This document shows, piece by piece, positions 35,046 to 64,000 of a stretch of 64,000 bases of DNA; position 1 is the stretch's first letter, and each line of letters opens with the position of its first letter. This DNA is from Microcebus murinus. Its lineage: Eukaryota; Chordata; Mammalia; Primates; Cheirogaleidae. The notes below the pieces were generated by a model. That model was not told the origin of the DNA. It made no database searches and saw only the letters and a list, made by a program, of their open reading frames with translations. The DNA is taken from assembly GCF_040939455.1 (NCBI RefSeq), contig NC_134109.1:31389501-31453500 (forward strand), read 5' to 3'. The position numbers and the translations under genes were made by a program.

Positions 35046-36569
35046 TTCTCCTCTAGCCACTCTGTTAGAGGATCCTCTTCTGACTAGCTCCAGCCTCAAA
35101 GGAGGCTGTTTTCCTGGCCCTCCAGGAATGCTCATTCCAGGCACCACATAGCCTCATCAAAATCTAGTGCCCAGCCCTTTGTCTGCCCTGCCTTGGATAC
35201 CAGCTCAACTCAAGCACCAGGATATCGTTAACATCAGAGACTCTCAGAGGGACATGGGGAGGGCACCCTCCCCTGACCAAAGGAGCTCCCAGTACATGTC
35301 ACCAGAGCCATGGTGTACAGCCCCACAGGCTGTGCACTGTACAACTTCAGGTGACAACCTCATCATAGATAGGATGCATCATGTGTGGATCCCATCATGC
35401 AACCCTTATCCATGCAGGATTCCAGAAGCCTCTGAGGCCATTGTTGGAGAGCTCTCATTTTCAGGCAGTTCCTAGCACCAAGCCAAAATCTGTCCAATAG
35501 TGGTTCAAAATCTGTCCAATGTTCCCCTGATTTCTGTTCTGCCCTTTGGAGTCCTACACACAAAGCCTAATCACCCGTTTAAAACCACACCTAGGCTTCG
35601 TGGATTCCAACCCAGCCAAGAAGCAACTGCAGCTGGGATGGAAGGAGCAAGGTTCAAAATGACCTGCGTACTAGATGGCTCTGCCCCTGGCATGCCTGCC
35701 TCTCTCTGCTGCTGCTGCATGCCCCGAGCCTGGCTCGCAGCCGGAGATACACATGCCCAGTGCAAAAGTAGAGCAGCCAGGAAATCAGACAGAAAAGACT
35801 GTGCATTCCTGCTTCCTTCTCACCAAGTTTCCCCAGGGATGGGCCTCCCTGGGCAAAAACTAATCCCCACAGCCAGGGTTCCTCACAGCTGCCCTGTAAG
35901 GAAAGAGCCTCCAAGCTTCCTGAGAGCCGGTGTGCCATCCCCACAGGTTCTTCCCTCTGGAGGTAAGCATGCCAGGGAGTGTGGAGTGTTCCTCCCCGGG
36001 ACACATCCAGTTCAGGTTTGAGATAAGACAAGGGTTTCCCCAGCACAGGCAAGAAGGACGCCAACATCCTCTCATCTCCCAGGAGAAGGGCCATGCACAC
36101 ATCCCCTCCCGGAGGCCAGTGACACCACCTGCTCCTACCCTGTCCCACAACCCCTTGGGCTGTGCATGCTGCCTATATCCAGAAACCAAAGGCGATACTC
36201 AGCTCCTTTCACTCCCATGGGTTCCGGGAACAAATGACAACCCACTGGGCATGGAGAGGGCACCCTCCCCCGACCAAAAAACTCAGGTGTTGGGGCCAGG
36301 AGCTCCAGGGAAGGAGAAGGGCAGGCCCCGGACTGCTGCGGACCCCAGACTGGTCCCCAGGAACAGAGTACCTGTGAGCCCACTAAGTGGAGAACAAGAG
36401 AGAGAAATAAGACCTCTTGTCCCAGAGGCAGCAAAGTGGCAAGGCAGGAGTGTCAGTGGCACCCGAGAGGGCAGCAGAGTCAGGGACTTTGGGAGAGGTA
36501 AGAACGGCCAGGCAGATAAGGCTCTGGGCTCTCCCCTTTGGGGCCACAGCCAGAGAAACAGCTCAATTA
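35046..36569. other. Distal upstream region of SLC10A1
   Basis: Unique-looking, fairly GC-rich sequence. A short phrase recurs: GGGCACCCTCCCCTGACCAAAGG at about 35260 and a near copy at about 36259. A 232-codon open frame (35930-36628) crosses into the promoter but has no protein-family features. Confidence 0.4.
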
Positions 36570-36706
36570 GTTGCATAATCCTTCTATTTGCCCAAAGCTA
36601 CATTTTGCCCAGAAACTCTCTGACCTGAGAGGTGATAAAAGAACGCACCCAGCAAGGACTGCAGTCAGCTAGAGAACAAGGGGTGGTCTCCCAGCCTCTC
36701 AGGAAG
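36570..36706 (+). promoter_or_regulatory. SLC10A1: SLC10A1 proximal promoter and 5' UTR
   Basis: Upstream of the ATG there is a TATA-like GATAAAAG at 36634-36641, which would place the transcription start near 36660-36670 and give a 5' UTR of roughly 40-50 nt. Close upstream lie TTGCATAAT (about 36571, C/EBP-like), TATTTGC (about 36587, FOXA-like) and an everted pair of nuclear-receptor half sites, TGACCT-GAG-AGGTGA, at 36621-36635. These fit liver-specific control, which is well established for the gene. The factor assignments are motif matches only. Confidence 0.6.
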
Positions 36707-58349
<21,643 letters not shown>

Positions 58350-58620
58350 AAAATGGGACCAACAAAATAGAAGATTGCTCCCCTAGCACATTGTACTCCT
58401 CCCTCCACCTGGACTCTGGTCATAAAGCAATTCAGAAAACCAGTGTGGTAATATTACAGAGGAACAACAAAACACCAGTCTTGCCTGAGTCTCCAGGAAA
58501 CCTATCAGAATCGTCAAGCTTTGCCTGGGAAGACAGAGAGGATGTCTACCTGAGAAGCCTCACCTACTCCCAGCCTACGATTTACTACTCATTTAAAAAA
58601 TAAAAGACTTGCTCAGTGAC
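58350..58620 (+). other. SLC10A1: SLC10A1 3' UTR with AATAAA at 58599-58604
   Basis: The untranslated part of exon 5 follows the TGA. The first polyadenylation hexamer AATAAA is at 58599-58604. Further AATAAA strings near 58737 and 58756 could serve longer transcripts. Confidence 0.6.
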
Positions 58621-59871
58621 TATAAACTCTGAAGGCAGAAACCAAATCAGGATGACTTTGACAGCAACTTCAGGCTGGCTAATACTGCCTTCAGAGATAC
58701 ATTTCAAACAGGAAACTCTAGGGTTCACCAGATGAAAATAAACCTAGTCCCTTCAAATAAATTAACAAGTATAACAAACTCCTTCGGACTTCAGCCTCAT
58801 ATTAATAATCAGTTTCGCAATCTCATGGTTTAAGTTCCAGTCTTACAAACTGCCAGGAAGTCACCTTTACACAAAGATACCAAAACCCTTTCAACCCTCC
58901 CCACAAATGGCAATTCCCACTCTGAAACACTTTTGGGAAGCCAAAAAAGCTAAATTTTTCTACTGTTTCTAATTCTGCCTTTCTCAAAATCCCTGAACAG
59001 CTGAGGGCATGAGAGTCTATGTCAAGAGAAAAGGTGGATTTGGGGTCCTAGAACCAGACTTCCTGGATTCCAGTACCAATTTACCACTTAACTTGTTCTT
59101 TGAGAAGTTCCATAGTTCCTTCCTGTTAAATGGTCATAGTCTTAACAATTCAGTTAATATACAGATAAGACACTTAAAACAGCATCTGGCTAATATAATC
59201 ATGTTAAAAAGATGTTATTCACTGTTACCAACTTATCTAGCCTAGCACCCTAAAAAAAAGACAACTAAGAATATCTGATCAGTCTTTGAGATTTCTGTAA
59301 AGTGCGTTTCCTGCACTTACCGGGCAAGGTTTTGAGGGCTCAAGTACAGAGGACTCTTAACACTTGACTAAGAATTAGGACCGCAGTTTCCACTACTGTT
59401 TCCCCTTAACCATGTTGTCACATCTATGTCTCAAGGACTAAAAGCAGCAGAATGTGAAAACCCATTAATCATTCATATTCACTGACAAAAAGCTCTGTAT
59501 CATCTGACCATCAAAACTGTGTAACTTTCAGGGAAAGCAAGAAACTCATTAAATTTTATAACTTGCTTCCCAAATATACTGTCCTTCACTTGGCTCTGGA
59601 AGTTTAACTCAATGCCAGCAGAGATAATAAAGGAAAAGCACAGGAGAACACAGACACAAGGGAAACTACCAAATAACTTAGTCACTATTAACAAGTTCAC
59701 CGACGTCTTTGCTTATCTTTTGACCAGCCTAAAACTGCCAAAAATACTACTTAAAAAAATCATAAAACCCAGGATTCCAGGTGTTGTATTTTATATGTAT
59801 GTAGATGGAGATGAAGAATAAATAGCATAGGATTTCATCAGAAAACCAGACAAAAAGCAGTTTTATAATAT
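58621..59871. other. Interval between two convergent genes
   Basis: About 1.25 kb of AT-rich sequence between the two poly(A) signals. No repeat or gene is recognised; it may include longer 3' UTR ends of either gene. Confidence 0.5.
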
Positions 59872-60409
59872 TTTATTATCAATAACAAACAGCTGCTTTT
59901 TATGTGTCTGTCCTGCAGCTGTTTTTTAAAAGGGTGAGTGGGAGGACACCCTTGACCCTAAACAAAGAAAACTCAAATTAAGCCTTTATATACAAGCAAA
60001 TTTAGAGCTCTTTTACGTATCCAAAGCTATTAATTAGTTTAACTGAGGCATTAAACTAATTCAGAATTAACACATTTGAATAATCAGGAAATTAAAATGT
60101 TCAAATTTTTTTCTAGTACAAAAAAATTAAATTTGCTTTAGTTATAAAAGAGCTCTTGGCAATATACACAAACTATATACTTCAGACATTCACAAAAATG
60201 TGAGCAGAAGGCTTATCAAAAGACATTTAATACAATTAGTTTTCAACAACCCCTTGGTGGTCCACATCTACAAAGATATCCACCCAACCCAACCCCCCTC
60301 CAAACCCCACCCCCACAGAAAAGCACATACTTACCAGAACTTTTAGCAAGTATGGTTTGGGAATTTGTTTGTTTTTAAAAAAGGCCCCCAGGGCAAGTTA
60401 TTTACAGTT
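59872..60409 (-). other. SRSF5: SRSF5 3' UTR with AATAAA at 59872-59877
   Basis: AT-rich DNA follows the TAA on the - strand. The hexamer AATAAA (TTTATT on the + strand) at 59872-59877 gives a 3' UTR of about 530 nt. It lies about 1.3 kb from the SLC10A1 poly(A) signal on the other strand. Confidence 0.65.
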
Positions 60410-60671
60410 TTAATTGCCACTGTCAACTGATCTGGACCTTGATCGGGACCGGGACCTCTGGCGATCCACAGAAGCTGGAGACTTAGATCTACTTGAAGAA
60501 CCACGTTTCTGGCTCTTCTCAGGCACGGGAGACCTACTAACAGAACGGGACTTGCTCCGGCTCCGGCTCCTGCTCCTTGACCGGCTATAAGATTTCCGAC
60601 TACGGGAACGAGATCGGCTACGAGACCTAGAGGAACTTCTGGTCCGGGATCGAGACCTGCTTCTTGACCTA
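60410..60671 (-). CDS. SRSF5: SRSF5 last coding exon: RS domain
   Basis: The acceptor is TTTTCCTAG. The exon encodes dense Arg-Ser dipeptides interrupted by RKSYSRSR and by [20 protein letters not shown], ending VDSGN and TAA at 60410-60412. RS dipeptides are phosphorylated by SRPK/CLK kinases in this family. Confidence 0.97.
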
Positions 60672-63600
60672 CTAGGAAAAGGGAGAGAGAAGGAAATCAG
60701 CCTACGTGACAAACCCTACAAATCCATCCAATAAAACTTTTGTCTTAAAAATGACAGATACCTGTGCCTTTTGCTGCCTTCAATTAATTTTATTTTTCTC
60801 CCATTTATTTCCTTTCCAGAAAGTTTTTCAATAGCATTCTTTAAGTCACCGTAAGAGGCAAACTCAACCACCCTACAGTGGGAAAAAAATGTTTTTAAAG
60901 TTTACACATCCTGTAGTCTCGAGCACTGGTATAACAGTCTAGATAAATTGTTTCTGTGTTCGCTTTGTATTTGCTACATTCCCATTTCTTTATGGATAAC
61001 ACAGCATTAGAAAGCAAAGTTTTGGTACTACTGTATTTCCCCCAAAAATAAGACAGTGTCTTATATTTAGTTTAGGTGTTTATTTTCAGGGGATGTGTCA
61101 TTTTTCTTAAGTACGGTATAACAATCCACATTTATTCAAATATAGTTAGGTCATCTTCTTCTGGAACATCATCATAGTAAAATGGCAGCCACAGCTTTAC
61201 TTCTTCCCCCTGGGGACACACAATACCTAAAGCGGAGCGTCCTGCTTCCTCACTTCACTGAGGAGACTTTCCCCTTAAAGTCTCAGCTTGAAGCATACAC
61301 AGGATGGCCTTGTTGGTGGGGCTGCCCGCACCTTTCTGGTCACCTCTGGGATAGTAGCTGTCACGATGGGGCAGACGAGAAGGGCTTGCTCGTGGTCTTT
61401 ACTGCTCCACAACAAAATGCATGGGTTGTGCAGATACGCTGTGTAGCCACGCCCATCACTAGGTCTTATTTGGGGGGCAGGGCTTATATGGTGCAAATGG
61501 TTAGAAATCCTACTAGGGCTTACTTTATGGGTAGGTCTTATTTTCGGAGAAACACGGTATTACATCTTAAGCCAGATAATTCTTTGTGGTGAGATGCTTA
61601 GCAGCAGGCCTAGCCTCTACCCACTAGGTGCCAGCAGCACCCTCAACCAGTTCTGACAACCAAACATGTCTCCCAACACTACCAAACATCCCCTGGGGAG
61701 CAAAACTGTCCCTGGAGAACTATTACATTTCAGCATATTCAAATCTTAAATCTTGAGAAATGTTTACAGTAAAATTTTCAGGACATTTTAAAAGGTTTTC
61801 ACGACCTCCAGTACATACTCACCCTTCATTTAATTTAGGTCGATGTGCATCCGCAAAGGTTACTTCCCCAGCTTGTCTCATGAAATCTTTGAGATCCTTA
61901 ACACAAGATAATTGTGTTAAGCAGAGAAGAGGAAAGGTGACACACAAACAACCACATGGTATAAAAACAAGACTACTGAAAGAGAAGATGTTAGATAAAG
62001 TACAAACATGGTATGTACCACACTTGTATTCTATCAGAAATCAAAAATTATCTATGTCAGGGCACGAAATAAGCAAATAGCATATTGCTTTTAAGCAAAT
62101 GCTAGAGGGAATTCATATTTTAACATTAAAGTAGTATTAGTCTATATTGAGCCCAGTACAAAAGGAAAAAACAAACAAACAAAAAAAAACAAAACAAAAA
62201 AGAGAAACAGTACATATTTTTAAAGTAAAGACTAAAGTAGAAGTTTTATATTTAAAAAACAGAACATTTACAAGACACCAGTTATTTTGTGCCCCATATG
62301 TCATTAAAAAAGTTTACTTTACCTTTATCATTATTTCCCTAGGCTAGTCAAGCAGCAAACCATTAATCGGTCGGAGAAACCTTCATGACATATGCCCGAC
62401 TGGCTCTTCGCCACCCACTTGAAGGACACTACCCAATCGATGGAAGCCTTTAATCGCACAGCCCTCCCTATTAGCAGACTACTGGCGGATGCAGACATGT
62501 TCTACTCTTGAGCAGTTACCAAGGACCACTTTACTGCGATCAGGATTCCAACGACCACCTAATTTCGTATCTTTCAACTCTTTTCCACCAGGACCTCTTA
62601 TTCGGAAGCGTTACAGGAAGACAGCTCTCAACTTAGGGATCAGATCACGTTATCAGCGCTCTGGGATCGCTGCAACCTGGCACTTCAAGTAAGTGCACCG
62701 ATTACGTCTAGACCGGCAAACACAGATCTAGAGGTGGCCAATTGATCACTGTAGGAGCTGACTGGCAAAGTCAACCAGGCCCAACCAAGAGTGACCAAGA
62801 CAACGATTAGGATAACCCACAGGCACTCCTCGTCATAAGGCCAACGACACAGATAGGCTGGCAAATAAAGGGTTTAATATTTGGTTAAAATTGATTTTAA
62901 AGAACAAGAAAAATATCCTCAAAAACATTTACATTTGATCACTAATATTAAAGTTTGTAATATCCCCCAATTACATTTAATTAAATTTTTAAAATTACAA
63001 TTAAACCCATTAATTTAATAATTAAAGATAAAACTACTTTTAATAAAATATAATAAAACATTAGCTACCCATTAACTTTTTTAAAAATCCACATTAAAAT
63101 AACTCAAAACTGTATTTCAACAAACCTGCCAGCTGACTCTTGAGGATAAATTCTCAACTATAAGCCGATTTTCTGTTCTTACAGGTGGAGCATTTCTAAG
63201 GAAGAAAATGAGTATTCACAATGGAAGAAATGCAGTGATGTGCACTTCTTGTGTATTCAACTGTGGGCAAGTTCAAGCAATCCAACATGACAAGTCATTC
63301 AAATGACTTCCATCAACAGTTTCTGTGTTATTCTATATAACTTATATGGATTAATCCAGAATAGTGGGCTAACATGGGAATAACAAAACATAATACATAG
63401 TAAGTCCCAGAATCATTTATTCCTGTTAATTCCTGAACCATAAATACTGCCCATAAGATTATGATTGTTCAAAGCAGCCATCCACCTATCACATACCGTC
63501 TATCATTTCGAGGTCTGCGACTACTAAAACGATCAGAGTATCGTCCTCTACCTCTTCCACCTCGAGACCGAGCCCGAGCATGTTCAATAGTAACCCTACA

Positions 63601-63794
63601 GAAAAGGGAACAAAAATCTCCATTATACACTCAAGCTACATAAAACATCTTAGAAAAATATCCCAGTTGGCCTAGTCTGCTCTATATTCTAGGCCTAACT
63701 AGTTATAAAACTAAAATTCTCACCTTTCACTACAGAGTTCTTTTCCATCAAGTTCATATACAGCATCATCCGCATCCCTCGGATCCTCAAATTC
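60410..63794 (-). CDS. SRSF5: Serine/arginine-rich splicing factor 5, six 3' coding exons (5' end outside window)
   Basis: SRSF5 (SRp40) is a nuclear splicing regulator with two RNA-recognition motifs and a C-terminal Arg/Ser domain. On the - strand the exons are 63724-63794, 63497-63595, 63126-63195, 61823-61896, 60762-60872 and 60410-60671, and all junctions are in phase with GT-AG. The protein starts inside RRM1 at [15 protein letters not shown], runs through an Arg/Gly-rich linker ([15 protein letters not shown]), RRM2 with the SR-protein signature SWQDLKD split between two exons, and an 86-residue RS domain ending SVDSGN. The first coding exon (the start of RRM1) is not in the remaining 200 bases and must lie beyond 64000. 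The frame is intact. The gene converges on SLC10A1. Confidence 0.97.
60762..60872 (-). CDS. SRSF5: SRSF5 exon: end of RRM2
   Basis: This 111-nt exon encodes [20 protein letters not shown], then [16 protein letters not shown], and the first two bases of Ser. The donor is CACAG|GTATCTG. Confidence 0.96.
61031..61557. mobile_element. TIR-bearing DNA transposon remnant, copy 2 (SRSF5 intron)
   Basis: Ends CTGTATTTCCCCCAAAAATA and CTTATTTTCGGAGAAACACGG are inverted repeats, and TA lies on each side (61029-61030, 61558-61559), as in Tc1/mariner-like insertions. It shares TTAAGTACGGTATAACAATC and GCATGGGTTGTGCAGATACG with copy 1. The - strand frame ending at 61132 reads [15 protein letters not shown] and stop. 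Confidence 0.82.
61566..61735 (-). mobile_element. MER5A-type hAT transposon, truncated
   Basis: Reversed MER5A: CCAGATAATTCTTTGTGGTG, GCTTAGCAGCAGGCCTAGCC and CAAACATCCCCTGGGG. It begins right beside transposon copy 2. Confidence 0.8.
61823..61896 (-). CDS. SRSF5: SRSF5 exon: RRM2 core (DLKDF...)
   Basis: This 74-nt exon opens with [20 protein letters not shown] and ends two bases into Gly before the donor GTGAGTA. With the preceding exon it rebuilds the SWQDLKD heptapeptide that defines the pseudo-RRM of SR proteins. Confidence 0.96.
61897..62340 (-). other. SRSF5: SRSF5 intron, AT-rich part
   Basis: An A/C-rich simple tract lies at 62160-62200. No repeat family or exon is seen. Confidence 0.45.
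62341..62880 (-). promoter_or_regulatory. SRSF5: CpG-rich, probably highly constrained block in an SRSF5 intron
   Basis: Inside the intron between 61897 and 63125, about 540 bases have near 50 percent GC and about 22 CpG dinucleotides, while both flanks are very AT-rich and nearly CpG-free. No dispersed repeat is recognisable and no long frame is coding on the SRSF5 strand. SR-protein genes are known for long ultraconserved intronic stretches tied to unproductive splicing, and this block has that look. Constraint is inferred from composition only. Confidence 0.6.
62881..63125 (-). other. SRSF5: SRSF5 intron, very AT-rich part next to the weak donor
   Basis: Almost CpG-free, T/A-rich sequence immediately downstream (on the - strand) of the GTTTGTTG donor. 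Confidence 0.5.
63126..63195 (-). CDS. SRSF5: SRSF5 exon: start of RRM2 with a weak donor
   Basis: This 70-nt exon encodes [18 protein letters not shown] and then RVSWQ. The donor is CAG|GTTTGTTG, clearly further from consensus than the other donors of this gene. Reading through it gives two residues and then TGA, so retention of the following intron would truncate the protein before RRM2. Confidence 0.96.
63497..63595 (-). CDS. SRSF5: SRSF5 exon: RRM1 end and Arg/Gly/Ser linker
   Basis: This 99-nt exon encodes [20 protein letters not shown] and then a further basic stretch ending RRPRNDRR. The donor is CG|GTATGTG. The Arg/Gly repeat is the usual hinge between the two RRMs of this family. 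Confidence 0.96.
63724..63794 (-). CDS. SRSF5: SRSF5 exon: end of RRM1
   Basis: The acceptor TATATTTTAG precedes [20 protein letters not shown] and the donor is AAAG|GTGAGA. EF completes the RNP-1 strand whose start is in the missing upstream exon. Length is 71 nt, ending two bases into an Arg codon. Confidence 0.96.
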
Positions 63795-64000
63795 CTAAAA
63801 TATAAGCATTAAGATGCTTAACTTGGCTTTCAACGAGTATTCTACAACATATTAATAGTACTAAAAACGGGAGACAGAATAGGAAAAGGAGTATCTTAAC
63901 GGCATTGCCATACAGATTGTCCTAATCAAGAAGTGAGTAGGAGTGGATTCCAGTCAGCCAGCAGGTAGTATCTTCTTTTAACCCTTAATAAAATTCACTG
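63795..64000 (-). other. SRSF5: SRSF5 intron up to the window edge
   Basis: Intronic sequence upstream of the RRM1-end exon. No further coding exon is visible, so the start of SRSF5 is outside. Confidence 0.6.

Noticed and set aside
35930..36628. 232-codon open frame just upstream of SLC10A1
   Set aside because: It has no recognisable domain, runs into the promoter and TATA-like box, and lies in GC-rich sequence with overlapping frames. It looks like a chance open frame.
36632..36706. In-frame upstream ATG giving 25 extra residues before NTCP
   Set aside because: It overlaps the TATA-like box, the peptide is not hydrophobic or NTCP-like, and the family start is MEAHNAS at 36707.
60672..60712. 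Extra N-terminal residues (MSRRLISF...) before the SRSF5 RS exon
   Set aside because: They lie across the intron acceptor TTTTCCTAG. The spliced reading joins KRH-S to RSRSR instead.
61182..61592. 136-codon + strand frame
   Set aside because: It sits inside the DNA transposon, and the matching part of copy 1 is also open only by chance. The likely transposase tail is on the other strand.
62489..62692. + strand open frame in the constrained SRSF5 intron
   Set aside because: It lies on the strand opposite the gene. The conserved look is better explained by RNA or DNA constraint on the SRSF5 strand.

Overview
This window is nuclear DNA from a placental mammal, most likely a strepsirrhine primate and probably a lemur. 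Two genes are readable as spliced exons, namely SLC10A1 (NTCP) on the + strand and the 3' part of SRSF5 on the - strand. The dispersed repeats are dimeric 7SL-derived Alus with a lemur-like A-rich linker and right arm, alongside fossil Alu monomers, MIR, L2, old L1, MER5A-type hAT elements and an ERV1 fragment. From memory, SRSF5 and SLC10A1 are also neighbours on human chromosome 14q24, so synteny supports both gene calls.

Layout. Bases 1-36600 are intergenic, upstream of SLC10A1, with no convincing protein-coding gene. They hold ancient repeats, two old L1 3' ends, a nested old L1 at 16.5-23.2 kb, a tiny U2 snRNA retro-fragment, an RFPL-like (RING/B30.2) pseudogene cut off by a partial antisense ERV (LTR plus decayed gag), and several GC-rich or AT-motif blocks that look like candidate regulatory DNA (2.2-2.6, 4.4-5.3 and 11.7-12.3 kb).

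SLC10A1 runs from a TATA-like promoter near 36.63 kb to a poly(A) signal at 58.6 kb. Its five coding exons join in phase to 1002 nt (333 residues plus stop). The sodium-site residues are all present, but the last exon reads in a different frame from the human tail and stops early. Intron 1 (11.3 kb) carries antisense L1s, Alus, a processed retrocopy and a DNA transposon. Exon 4 sits between two arms of a roughly 350-bp inverted repeat.

SRSF5 converges on SLC10A1, with its poly(A) signal about 1.3 kb away. Six coding exons are visible (from the end of RRM1 to the RS domain); the first coding exon lies past the right edge. One SRSF5 intron contains a CpG-rich block that looks strongly constrained, next to a weak 5' splice site whose retention gives an immediate stop codon, a pattern typical of autoregulated SR-protein genes. 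The two genes are functionally unrelated: one is a liver bile-acid carrier, the other a widely used splicing factor.
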